Origin: CAYFJO01 sp964343305
GTDB lineage: Bacteria > Planctomycetota > Planctomycetia > Pirellulales > Pirellulaceae
Reading direction: 5' to 3'
Assembly (NCBI GenBank): GCA_964343305.1
Contig: CAYFJO010000231.1
Span: 1 to 16,358, forward strand
DNA length: 16,358 bases
Part shown: one piece after another, positions 1-6,172 of the stretch
Layout: each line of letters begins with the position of its first letter
How positions within the stretch are numbered: position 1 is the first letter of the stretch
Program-made: the position numbers and the translations under genes
Notes under the pieces: model-generated
Database searches by the model: none
What the model was told of the DNA's origin: nothing
The model's input: the letters and a program-made list of their open reading frames with translations, nothing else

Positions 1-1
1 G

Positions 2-88
2 CAGAGCAAGCTTTGCGTCATCAACAACGGCCAAGTCACCGTTCGTTTGCCGTTCTGGTTGCGATTGATTGCTGCCCGCCTTTGCCAT
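2..88 (-). CDS. N-terminal fragment of an unidentified protein, cut by the window edge
   Basis: An ATG on the minus strand at 88 opens a frame with no stop up to the window edge, giving 29 residues beginning MAKAGSNQSQPERQ and then a mixed acidic and hydrophobic stretch (DLAVVDDAKLAL). The fragment is too short to recognise a family. Support comes from its position behind a TATAAT-type promoter (109-138) with an inverted repeat overlapping the expected transcription start. No Shine-Dalgarno is visible near the ATG; a strong AAAGGAGG lies further upstream but would fall outside the predicted transcript. It is divergent from the membrane-protein gene at 222. It could be spurious, since an open frame of 29 codons is weak evidence. 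Confidence 0.35.
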   Translation of the reverse strand, partial: MAKAGSNQSQPERQTNGDLAVVDDAKLAL

Positions 89-105
89 GTGGTCAGTCTA
101 CCACA
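88..105. promoter_or_regulatory. Inverted repeat, possible operator
   Basis: A perfect inverted repeat TGTGGT-N6-ACCACA touches the start codon of the minus-strand gene at 88 and covers the expected transcription start of the promoter at 109-138. That placement suits a repressor site. No regulator is identified. Confidence 0.35.
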
Positions 106-108
106 GTA

Positions 109-138
109 ATTATAGACAACCTCCTTTATGCACACCAA
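109..138 (-). promoter_or_regulatory. Sigma70-type promoter for the leftward gene
   Basis: On the minus strand, TTGGTG (133-138) and a consensus TATAAT (109-114) are separated by 18 bases. Transcription would begin near 102, about 14 bases before the ATG at 88. Confidence 0.4.
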
Positions 139-173
139 AACCTACAAGGCTAGGCAAGTGTCGCGAATACGAT

Positions 174-202
174 TTGACACGCAACGGATTTCGCTCTACC
201 AA
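174..202 (+). promoter_or_regulatory. Candidate promoter of the small membrane-protein gene
   Basis: A consensus TTGACA (174-179) is followed after exactly 17 bases by TACCAA (197-202), a weak -10 box. The start would be near 209, just before the ATG at 222. The good -35 box and spacing support it; the -10 match is poor. Confidence 0.35.
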
Positions 203-221
203 TCACAAAGAACACTTTTCT

Positions 222-584
222 ATGATCAAGGCATTCACCCAGCGCCATCCGTTTGTACTGTGGCTCGGGCTGTCGCTTCTATTTGTGATCATCCAATATC
301 TGGTGGGGCACTCCGGCCATCAAGTCGTGCCGAACGTCCTGCGTGCCACTGATGTTGTCTGGGGTGGGATCTTCTTCGGTTTGCATCGATTCGTTGCATC
401 GCTACCGCTCCAGGATTACCAACGGATTATTGGCCTGGGAGTATTGGCCGGCGCGACTGCGATGAGCGTTTTGCTGGATCGCTACCTGCAATCACTTTCA
501 CGCAATCGACAGAAACCGTTTTTAATTTGGTTGTCGGTCACAATCGTTGTTGTGAATGTTGTGTTGGCATGGCTGACAACCTAA
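222..584 (+). CDS. Small multi-pass membrane protein of unknown function
   Basis: This 120-aa protein is mostly hydrophobic. Likely membrane helices lie at about residues 10-28, 68-86 and 100-119, with a weaker amphipathic stretch at about 36-57 and a basic loop (SLSRNRQK) before the last helix. The open frame extends upstream to 69, but the upstream residues look non-coding, and the ATG at 222 sits behind a plausible TTGACA promoter, so I chose that start. I do not recognise a family; position and topology suggest a simple inner-membrane protein. Its TAA shares bases with the stop codon of the convergent surface-protein gene, so no terminator can lie between them. Confidence 0.6.
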   Translation: MIKAFTQRHPFVLWLGLSLLFVIIQYLVGHSGHQVVPNVLRATDVVWGGIFFGLHRFVASLPLQDYQRIIGLGVLAGATAMSVLLDRYLQSLSRNRQKPFLIWLSVTIVVVNVVLAWLTT

Positions 585-2662
585 GCACCTGGTTCTCGGC
601 AGAAGGGACCAGCCAACAGCACGTCGACGATGATATGCCCGGCGACCGCGAAACGACCCGGAGCGGGTGAGATTATATCTGGCGTTCCAGCGGCTGGTCC
701 TGTGGTGATGATGTTTCCAAGGGCATCGTAGGCAACTTGCGTTCCGGAAATGTCGCCCTTTTTGTAAATCCGATACAGACTGTGCGCCCCAGGATGATAA
801 CAATTCTGACCCCATTCAAAATCCTCACGTTGCACAATGTAATCCGAGTCGTTGTAGTATCGGTCAAGGCCGTCCACGTGCGGTGGTGGTGTCGGAAAAC
901 TATTGAATTTTGATTTGAATTCCTCAATGGCATTTGTCGCTCCATCTTTCAAATCATTCCAAAGACCGGCCGCAAACCCAGCCACCCTCTCAAATTGATC
1001 GGTAGCTGCGTTTCGCACGACCTTCCACGTAACCGGCGGGGGATCGTGGTGCTCCGCGACTCGATCGATGATTCTCTGTGTTAAGCGTTGGTGGGTGCCT
1101 TCCGCGGCGTTGTAAGTCCAATCGGGAATATTGATTTGATGCGCGTAGTGCACCTTTTGTTTTGGCGTGAAGGATAAGATGGTTGCACCCGAGGTTGTGG
1201 GCTGCGGGGCATTGGTCGCAGTTTTTTCTGCGGATGCATTTGGCGAGACGTGTGCCTTGTGAACTTCGACACGATAGCGCTCAGTAATACCGCCATGACT
1301 CACCTCAACAGTGCGACCGTCAACTTGGTGATGTGATGACAAGGATGGTGGCGTGACAAAGCCGCGTCGGAAATATCCTGATCCATCGGTTTCGGTCGTC
1401 CACTTTTTGATCTCAGTGTCGTTGTCTCCAATAAATTTGATGATGATTTGGGATTCGCCCGTGCCGTGCTCGATAGCGACAATAAACTCGTGACCTTCGC
1501 GGACTTTGTTAGTTGGCACGTCGATGGTCAAACCGCGCAGGATTTCAATCTTGAACTCCGTTGTGAGTCCAGCGTGGGTGATACGCACCACGAACGCGTC
1601 AATGTCGGCGGCGTTTTTGATCAAATGAAATGGCAGTCGTAGGTTTTGATGAAAGTCACCAGCTTCGTTGGTCTCTTTGAACCCAAAATCATGCCGCAAG
1701 TTTCCGTCGTGCCAAACTTGGACAACGACTTGCGAGAAGCCCGTTCCGCCCGTCAACCGGATAGGCAAATCGTCAGCGCCCTCTCGAAATGTTTTGCCTT
1801 CGATGTTGAGCGAGTAGGCAGCCTGTTGGATGGTAGTGTCTTTCCAGTTGCCAACGATTGGCACGTCACCAAAGGCGCCGTATGCAATCGCGGTATCAAC
1901 TGTTGGGCCGTTCCAACGGCCATTCCCGCTTGTATCGAGGAAGAAAGTTGCTCGGTTCGATCGGTAAACGCCAATGTTGGTTGTCCCATCGCCGTCCCAG
2001 TCGCCTGCAATGGGAAGGTCTGATGCAGCGCCAAACACTGCCAGAGTATCGACCGCGTAGCCATCCCATTTGCGATTGCCATTGGCATCGAGATAAAAAC
2101 GGCCACGTCGGAATACACCGATGTCATCGAAACCGTCATGGTTCCAGTCTCCGATGACTGGTTTGTCATTGGTCGCGCCAAACAATGCAACAACATCGAC
2201 GCTAGGGCCGTCCCAGCGGTAGTTGCCGTTGTAGTCGAGCAGGAACGCACCGATCTGTGGTCGAAAGACGCCGATGTTGTCCTTGCCATCGCCGTCCCAG
2301 TCGCCGATGGCAGGCAGATCGGTTTTTGCACCAAACGGAATTCGAGCGTCGTTACTGTCGAACCGGTCATCACCGTTCAAATCGGGCAGGAAAACCCCAT
2401 CAAAAACACGACCAAGGTTTTCGAATCCATCGCCATCCCAATCGCCGATCACTGGCAATGCATCGGCGGCACCATATTGGAGTTTTTGATCAACTTCGGC
2501 AACGAATTTTGTGTCGTTGGTGTTGTCGAGGAACATTGTTTCGTCTCTGGCCGTGCCAAGATGATCGGCAAGTATGGGATCAGGGCCAGCCAGCAACTCG
2601 CGCTTTTCAAGGTTTTCAATACGTGGTTTGTACTTCTTCTTTGATCGTGAGTCTTGGGGCAT
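581..2662 (-). CDS. Planctomycete surface protein with calcium-binding GDWDGDG repeats
   Basis: This 693-aa protein starts with a basic stretch and the motif IENLEKRELLAG (about 15-26), typical of the N-termini of large planctomycete surface or secreted proteins. Residues 70-275 hold four full repeats and one degenerate repeat of about 50 residues. Each begins with GDW (73, 120, 171, 220; GNW at 271), carries a DxDxDG loop and then a second loop of the DxNGN type ending in WDG, as in calcium-binding VCBS or FG-GAP-like repeats. Two beta-rich domains follow (about 283-375 and 376-468), then a Thr/Pro-rich linker. The C-terminal 95 residues contain WGQNCYHPG, AYDALGN and AGTPDIISP, a pattern I associate with C-terminal domains of RHS-like or polymorphic-toxin proteins, though only from memory. 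The ATG at 2662 was chosen because GGAG lies 8 bases upstream and the longer form would precede the basic leader. Probably exported; exact role unknown. Confidence 0.75.
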   Translation of the reverse strand: MPQDSRSKKKYKPRIENLEKRELLAGPDPILADHLGTARDETMFLDNTNDTKFVAEVDQKLQYGAADALPVIGDWDGDGFENLGRVFDGVFLPDLNGDDRFDSNDARIPFGAKTDLPAIGDWDGDGKDNIGVFRPQIGAFLLDYNGNYRWDGPSVDVVALFGATNDKPVIGDWNHDGFDDIGVFRRGRFYLDANGNRKWDGYAVDTLAVFGAASDLPIAGDWDGDGTTNIGVYRSNRATFFLDTSGNGRWNGPTVDTAIAYGAFGDVPIVGNWKDTTIQQAAYSLNIEGKTFREGADDLPIRLTGGTGFSQVVVQVWHDGNLRHDFGFKETNEAGDFHQNLRLPFHLIKNAADIDAFVVRITHAGLTTEFKIEILRGLTIDVPTNKVREGHEFIVAIEHGTGESQIIIKFIGDNDTEIKKWTTETDGSGYFRRGFVTPPSLSSHHQVDGRTVEVSHGGITERYRVEVHKAHVSPNASAEKTATNAPQPTTSGATILSFTPKQKVHYAHQINIPDWTYNAAEGTHQRLTQRIIDRVAEHHDPPPVTWKVVRNAATDQFERVAGFAAGLWNDLKDGATNAIEEFKSKFNSFPTPPPHVDGLDRYYNDSDYIVQREDFEWGQNCYHPGAHSLYRIYKKGDISGTQVAYDALGNIITTGPAAGTPDIISPAPGRFAVAGHIIVDVLLAGPFCREPGA

Positions 2663-2808
2663 TGAGAATCTCCGTTCGTCGCATGCTGTGGAAGTGAATT
2701 TGGTTACATGAAGCTTCAATCCCACGGATCACAAAGCCACGGGATCGCTTCAGACGGTTGTCAATTAGGGACTGATGATCCTTCCTGGATCGGGTTTTAG
2801 ATACAAGC

Positions 2809-2822
2809 TCATCAAGTGATGA
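2809..2822. promoter_or_regulatory. Short inverted repeat upstream of the surface-protein gene
   Basis: TCATCA-AG-TGATGA forms a perfect 6-base inverted repeat about 150 bases upstream of the surface-protein start, in the 229-base gap that also holds the end of the retropepsin-like gene's transcript. It could be an operator; nothing else in this gap is convincing. Confidence 0.2.
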
Positions 2823-2891
2823 ACTACGCGCTAGATATTTGGTACTGGGAACCAGCGGCTGTTATCTAACGCTATTTTTTAAAATCGAGTC

Positions 2892-3404
2892 TTAGAACTG
2901 TTGTGCAGGTGGAACACCATTCGCCGTGCAATTTGCTCGATGTGTGGCCGCAGTTTTTGCTCGTGGTTCCCATGTCTTCGTCCGTATCAATTCCACCTCG
3001 TTCTTCTTCCTATATATCGATCGGCTTCGATTTGAACAACGATTTGGTAAGAATTCTTGGGCGGGTGTCATTTCGCCTAGAGCGGCAGCCCCAGCCACTG
3101 CATCCCAGCGAAGTTTTGCACCAGAAGCGTCTTCGAGTTCCAGCGTGATCTTGCCGTAGTCGATTTTGTGCTTCTTGCCTGCCCAGATGAACTGCCACTT
3201 GGCACCCTTGGGATGCGGAATGAAGGTGACGCCGATTAACGGTGCCAGATCGGCTCGTAGCGTGATATCAACGGCTCCCGTATCAATGAGCACATCGTCA
3301 ATTGTGGTGTGACTGGTGTCCGGATGCTTTGGCCCGGTGGCCGGGTTGGTGGGTGAAGGCTCTCGCGACACGGACGGTATTCGCACGCGAAAGGTAAGAC
3401 TCAC
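2892..3404 (-). CDS. Retropepsin-like aspartyl protease, possibly damaged at the C-terminus
   Basis: The 170-aa product has the single-domain aspartyl protease signature LIDTGAVDITL near residues 39-49, where the Asp of DTG is the catalytic residue of a retropepsin-type dimer. A beta-rich stretch follows, ending in AGAAALGEMTP. Bacterial family members usually end with an ILG-type motif and an aromatic-rich segment; that region is poorly conserved here (QEFLPNRCSNRSRS), although KNEVELIRTKTWEP further on looks like a normal family ending. The neighbouring frame reads EADRYIG in between, so two compensating frameshifts may have occurred. The GTG start is directly adjacent to the TGA of the upstream gene (TGAGTG), which indicates translational coupling. 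The function is presumably proteolysis by a dimer; the substrate is unknown. Confidence 0.65.
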   Translation of the reverse strand: MSLTFRVRIPSVSREPSPTNPATGPKHPDTSHTTIDDVLIDTGAVDITLRADLAPLIGVTFIPHPKGAKWQFIWAGKKHKIDYGKITLELEDASGAKLRWDAVAGAAALGEMTPAQEFLPNRCSNRSRSIYRKKNEVELIRTKTWEPRAKTAATHRANCTANGVPPAQQF

Positions 3405-3674
3405 TCAAACCTCAATCTCGACGCTGCCGGCTGGCGCATCCACGTCATCAGCGGGAATCCACTTCAAGTGGACGGTGCCCAGCGACTCGCCCGCGTCTTC
3501 AACGCATTGTTGTAAGGTGTCCGTCGTGGGACAACTGGCCACAATGCGTGTCCCGTCCTGGCTGATCGCCAACCACCGACCGCGATGTTGTTGGATGACG
3601 TCCGGCGTCAACAACTGGTCGCAGTTGCTTTGATATTCGGTTTTGGTGTTCACCGTAATTTCATCACTGGCCAT
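3405..3674 (-). CDS. Small DUF5678-like protein
   Basis: The 89-aa product contains HRGRWLAISQDGTRIVAS (about 30-47), then an acidic helix with CVEDAGES and a closing beta-strand segment. This pattern (a residue run ending in RW-A-S-DG, IVA, then an alpha-helix with AG-DP/ES) is what I know from DUF5678-type proteins, small proteins of unknown function common in planctomycetes and cyanobacteria. I chose the ATG at 3674 because the upstream extension reads like non-coding sequence crossing the region after a terminator. It is followed without a gap by the retropepsin-like gene, and such pairing suggests a shared role, for example as substrate, regulator or partner of the protease; that is inference. 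No clear Shine-Dalgarno is present. Confidence 0.65.
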   Translation of the reverse strand: MASDEITVNTKTEYQSNCDQLLTPDVIQQHRGRWLAISQDGTRIVASCPTTDTLQQCVEDAGESLGTVHLKWIPADDVDAPAGSVEIEV

Positions 3675-3764
3675 GAGCGTACGCTTTTGAGAAAAGGGGT
3701 GAGGGGATTCGTTACGGTTGGCAAACAAGAACAACGTTTCGCCCTCTATTATCGCCGAAGAATC

Positions 3765-3794
3765 AAAAAAGACCACCGCTTTTCAAACGGTGGT
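3765..3794 (-). terminator. Rho-independent terminator of the DUF2958 operon
   Basis: ACCACCG (3772-3778) pairs with CGGTGGT (3788-3794) around a 9-base loop. Read on the minus strand the hairpin is followed by C and six T. It lies just after the stop of the gene ending at 3803. A short T run on the plus side means it may work weakly in both directions. Confidence 0.75.
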
Positions 3795-3802
3795 TTTAGG
3801 GT

Positions 3803-4111
3803 TTAGTCGCACTCTGAAAGTGGTTTCGACTGCCAATACAGATCTCGCTCAACGGACAGACCGAGCGGGCCGCGGATTTCTTTGATCTCGTCGAACGAGA
3901 AGTAACCGAGTTCGCGTTCAAAGCCATCGACCAGGCCAAAACATAAGCGTTGTTCTGGATCAAGCTCGGTGACGTACCATGTCCAACTGGAATCGGGTGT
4001 GAACCATTTTACGTGGACGATAGGATCTTTCTGCTTTTCCGTGCCGTAGAGCGGGGGAATGGATGCGGCGATCTCGGCTGGCATCAAGTCATGGGCATCT
4101 TCAAGTGTCAT
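3803..4111 (-). CDS. DUF2958 family protein
   Basis: The 102-aa protein matches the DUF2958 pattern along its whole length: IPPLYGTEKQKDPIVHVKWF, then DSSWTWYVTELD, FGLVDGFERELGYFSFDEI, and RGPLGLSVERDLYW near the end. The family is a small single-domain protein common on plasmids, phages and integrative elements; its biochemical function is unknown to me. The ATG at 4111 has GAGGG about 10 bases upstream. It lies 12 bases after the stop of the upstream gene and before a terminator, so the two form a short operon. Length is normal for the family and no motif is missing. Confidence 0.85.
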   Translation of the reverse strand: MTLEDAHDLMPAEIAASIPPLYGTEKQKDPIVHVKWFTPDSSWTWYVTELDPEQRLCFGLVDGFERELGYFSFDEIKEIRGPLGLSVERDLYWQSKPLSECD

Positions 4112-4123
4112 GATGATGCGCCC

Positions 4124-4504
4124 TCAAAATGGAATGTCGCCGCCCTCACCGTTTGGATGGTCGGCAACGTCAGTCGGTAGTGGGGCACGACGACAATAGT
4201 CTCGAACTTTTTCGAGTGCCATGATTAAGACTTCCAAGTCAATGACGCGAAATGATTTCGCATCTTGCCAGTTGCCTTGCTCGTCGAGATATCGGCGCGG
4301 TTCGATCGTAATCGATCGAAAGTGGCGACCATCTTCCGTCGTGTTACGCCAAACGCTGATTCCGTAGCCCTGTGGCATTGGCCCAACCTTGAATTCCGGA
4401 CCGGCGTTTGCGTCACGGGGTGCGGTCACGGCTGTCGACTTTACTTCACCTGGCTTGTCATCCTTCTTCGCGGACGTCGGTTTTTCTTCTGTGGCTTTTG
4501 CCAT
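4124..4504 (-). CDS. Small basic-to-acidic protein with SSB-like DIPF tail
   Basis: The 126-aa protein has a Lys/Glu-rich disordered N-terminus (1-35), a folded core from about 40 to 105 (GYGISVWRNTTEDGRHFRSITIEP, then RRYLDEQGNWQDAKSFRVIDL and a helix with ALEKVRDYC), and ends in GEGGDIPF. The last residues resemble the acidic DIPF tip with which single-stranded-DNA-binding proteins recruit replication and repair partners. The core does not look like a canonical SSB OB-fold, but the strand-rich pattern followed by a C-terminal helix could bind nucleic acid. An AGGAG-type Shine-Dalgarno (4513-4518) supports the ATG. It is the first gene of the DUF2958 operon. A role in DNA processing is inference from the tail and the mobile context. 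Confidence 0.65.
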   Translation of the reverse strand: MAKATEEKPTSAKKDDKPGEVKSTAVTAPRDANAGPEFKVGPMPQGYGISVWRNTTEDGRHFRSITIEPRRYLDEQGNWQDAKSFRVIDLEVLIMALEKVRDYCRRAPLPTDVADHPNGEGGDIPF

Positions 4505-4598
4505 TTCAGTCGTCTCCTGTATTCAGTTGAGGGAAAGAACGATTTCAACGTGAACGGTAGCACGACCAATTGAGAAACTACAAACAACCTCGAAGCCA

Positions 4599-4628
4599 TT
4601 ACGCTTTGGCGCAAACGCACGGTACTAT
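4599..4628 (+). promoter_or_regulatory. Promoter placing the start at the ATG (leaderless type)
   Basis: TTACGC (4599-4604) and TACTAT (4623-4628) are separated by 18 bases. Seven bases after the -10 box is the A of the ATG at 4635, and no Shine-Dalgarno is present, so the transcript would be leaderless. Confidence 0.4.
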
Positions 4629-4634
4629 GGCGTC

Positions 4635-4793
4635 ATGGGCCGAGAACGTACCAAGGAAGAACTGTTGCCAAAACGCGAAACGTATCGGTGTGATCGGCAC
4701 GAGTTTGGATATGAAATAACGTGGGTGTTTGATGACGCCGATCGAGACATCTGCTTTTGCGGAAAGAGGATGAAACGAGTAGATCACGAGTGA
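4635..4793 (+). CDS. 52-aa Cys/His-containing mini-protein, possible zinc binder
   Basis: This short gene encodes 52 residues: a charged N-terminus (MGRERTKEELLPKRE), then YRCDRHEFGYEITWVFDD and a second half with CFCGKRMKRVDHE. Cys19, His22, Cys40 and Cys42 could coordinate one zinc ion in a ribbon-like fold, and the tail is basic, as in nucleic-acid binding mini-proteins. It lies on the plus strand in a gap between two minus-strand operons, with its own promoter-like boxes. The minus-strand open frame over the same bases (4599-4841) reads like a shadow. I do not recognise a family, and proof of translation is lacking. Confidence 0.5.
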   Translation: MGRERTKEELLPKRETYRCDRHEFGYEITWVFDDADRDICFCGKRMKRVDHE

Positions 4794-4794
4794 C

Positions 4795-4831
4795 GCAAAA
4801 AACCCGTCGAAACGCTTTTGGTTCGGCGGGT
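4795..4831 (-). terminator. Rho-independent terminator of the YkgJ-like gene
   Basis: ACCCGTCGAA (4802-4811) pairs with TTCGGCGGGT (4822-4831) with a single T-G wobble. On the minus strand the stem is followed by six T. It begins a few bases after the stop of the gene at 4838 and abuts the end of the plus-strand mini-gene. Confidence 0.85.
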
Positions 4832-4837
4832 GTAAAT

Positions 4838-5209
4838 TCAATTTGATTTGACTACTGGTGCCAACGGCTCCAATCCAGCGGCTTCACGTGCCCTTTGACA
4901 TTGCTCATCGCCGGCTTGCATGGCTACGCAATCATTGGGGCGCGTTGGATAAATTGAGCAACGGCATTCCGAGTTGAGGAACGGGCATGGTCGATTTGTA
5001 CCGCACGCGATGACAACGGCCTTGCCAATTTCTTCATGCAAGATCTCAAGTACTTGCGCGGGGCTCTTGCCAGCGTAATGTGGATCAGCCTCGGCAAGTT
5101 TCGGCTCACGAAGCATGTCAATAATGTCAGTCTCGACGATTAAATGACCTTGGCAGCAGGCACCGCAACAATCGCATTCGTAACGGGTGTTCGAGGTCTC
5201 GTCATTCAT
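4838..5209 (-). CDS. YkgJ-type cysteine cluster protein
   Basis: The 123-aa protein carries the cysteine cluster of the YkgJ/UPF0153 family: CDCCGACC at residues 12-19, then Cys69, PCPFLNSECRCSIYPTRPNDC (74-94) and Cys104. Family members bind a zinc or iron-sulfur type centre; the biological role is not settled. I chose the second of two close ATGs (5209) because GAGGAG sits 7 bases upstream of it but only one base from the first. The start overlaps the last codons of the upstream gene by 8 bases, so the two are translationally coupled, and a terminator follows the stop. Confidence 0.8.
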   Translation of the reverse strand: MNDETSNTRYECDCCGACCQGHLIVETDIIDMLREPKLAEADPHYAGKSPAQVLEILHEEIGKAVVIACGTNRPCPFLNSECRCSIYPTRPNDCVAMQAGDEQCQRAREAAGLEPLAPVVKSN

Positions 5210-5519
5210 GAACATTCTCCTCGGTCGCGAACAACGGTTGTTGTGACCGTGGTTCGGTCGCATTGCTTTCGGATGGCAGGTCGTGGCGCGAGATGCGGTT
5301 AATTTGCCAATCGTCGGTGGCCGGATCGGCCGGCATGCTGGTTATACGCATCGTAGGCTGATACGAGTTGGCAGTTTGTACGTTTTGATTGCGCCATTGC
5401 ACGTGTTCGGCCAGTTCATCGACGGCCGCGGTGAGGCAGGCGACGTGGTCGATGAGACGTTCCATTGACGCGTGCAACGATTGCAGTTGCTCGCTCATTG
5501 ATGGAGTCTTCTTCGCCAT
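5202..5519 (-). CDS. Small coiled-coil protein of unknown function
   Basis: The 105-aa product begins MAKKTPSMSEQLQSL and forms a heptad-like helix over about residues 8-44 (leucine and isoleucine spaced in heptads, ending in ELAEHVQWRNQ). The rest is polar and probably disordered. No family is recognised. GAGGAG lies 9 bases before the ATG at 5519. The stop codon overlaps the start of the cysteine-cluster gene, so the pair is one operon; the coiled coil may mediate oligomerisation or docking of that partner (inference). Confidence 0.65.
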   Translation of the reverse strand: MAKKTPSMSEQLQSLHASMERLIDHVACLTAAVDELAEHVQWRNQNVQTANSYQPTMRITSMPADPATDDWQINRISRHDLPSESNATEPRSQQPLFATEENVHE

Positions 5520-5611
5520 GATGCGACACTCCTCGGTTTGTGGTTGGTGAAAATGAACAACACTTTCACCGTGCCTCAAAGCCGCCGGCTATACCAATCG
5601 CAGGCAGCCGG

Positions 5612-5739
5612 CTTATTGAGACTGAAGGGTCAAAATGACCAAAAACGGCAGGTCTCAAGAGTCGACTCAAGCTGAAATCATCGATTCTGGGGCAAATATG
5701 GGAACCGTTTTTTGTGCCGTGCCGGCCAGTCTCAATAAG
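5612..5739. repeat. 128-base unit bounded by perfect 13-base inverted repeats
   Basis: CTTATTGAGACTG (5612-5624) and its exact reverse complement (5727-5739) bound a non-coding 128-base stretch. Inside lie GGTCA-AAA-TGACC (5628-5640), another GTCTCAA copy (5653-5659) and the palindrome GAGTCGACTC (5659-5668). It separates two minus-strand operons (stop at 5747, start at 5519). It could be a MITE-like element, an operator array for the downstream operon or a long-loop hairpin; the sequence does not decide. Confidence 0.45.
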
Positions 5740-5746
5740 ATTGGCG

Positions 5747-5977
5747 CTAGTTGATCAATTGCACGATTGCTACCAAGGCTGCCAATAGGGCAACCATCAA
5801 AGTGACCATCCACTGGATGAGTGAGATTTTCAGATCCCGTAAATCCAGCTTTGTCGCCAAAGCTGAGACATCAACTTCTTCCAATGCCTCGGTAATACCG
5901 ACAGCCTGCTCTTCGCTAAAGCCATGTTGTTGGAGTTTGGTGATGACGCGATGTGTGTTGGCGATAGGCAATGACAT
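5747..5977 (-). CDS. Mini CCDC90/DUF1640-like protein with C-terminal membrane helix
   Basis: This 76-aa protein contains HRVITKLQQHGFSEEQAVGITEALEE (about 9-34), the opening of the CCDC90/DUF1640 family, then ALATKLDLRDLK (about 39-50) and a C-terminal membrane helix (LIQWMVTLMVALLAALVAIVQ, 53-73). Ordinary bacterial members have a longer coiled coil between the TK-DL motif and the helix, so this is a shortened version. The role of the family is unclear; it is a tail-anchored membrane protein with its coil in the cytoplasm. It is the last gene of a three-gene operon with 6038-6166 and 6173-6496. The ATG is at 5977 with no clear Shine-Dalgarno. Confidence 0.7.
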   Translation of the reverse strand: MSLPIANTHRVITKLQQHGFSEEQAVGITEALEEVDVSALATKLDLRDLKISLIQWMVTLMVALLAALVAIVQLIN

Positions 5978-6037
5978 GCACTGAGCGTGCCACGAAACCC
6001 CTAAGAACGCAACTGCCCAAAAGACTATCGCAAGTGG

Positions 6038-6166
6038 CTAGGGCGCGTTTGTATGTCGTCGACGAGGTTTGTGATTGTCGCGGCGGCTGGCCAGCAGCAA
6101 CTGGACAATACCAAGACCGATAATCGCCAGCGTCAGATAGAAGAGAAAGAGGTTGGCAGCATTCAT
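6038..6166 (-). CDS. 42-aa single-pass membrane mini-protein
   Basis: This short frame encodes a hydrophobic helix (residues 5-26, NLFLFYLTLAIIGLGIVQLL) followed by a basic tail (SRRDNHKPRRRHTNAP). The positive-inside rule places the tail in the cytoplasm. The ATG lies only 6 bases after the TAG of the upstream gene, which suggests translational coupling, and the next gene in the operon is another membrane protein. I do not recognise a family. The helix-plus-basic-tail form is seen in membrane-protein adaptors and in small toxins of the type I kind; neither is proven. Confidence 0.55.
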   Translation of the reverse strand: MNAANLFLFYLTLAIIGLGIVQLLLASRRDNHKPRRRHTNAP

Positions 6167-6172
6167 TGGATG

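Noticed and set aside
1753..2697. Long alternative frames across the repeat part of the surface-protein gene
   Set aside because: They are shadows caused by the GDWDGDG-type repeats, whose repetitive DNA keeps other frames open.
4599..4841. Minus-strand 80-aa frame opposite the 52-aa Cys/His gene
   Set aside because: It runs through the terminator stem of the YkgJ-like gene and reads like a shadow of the plus-strand gene.
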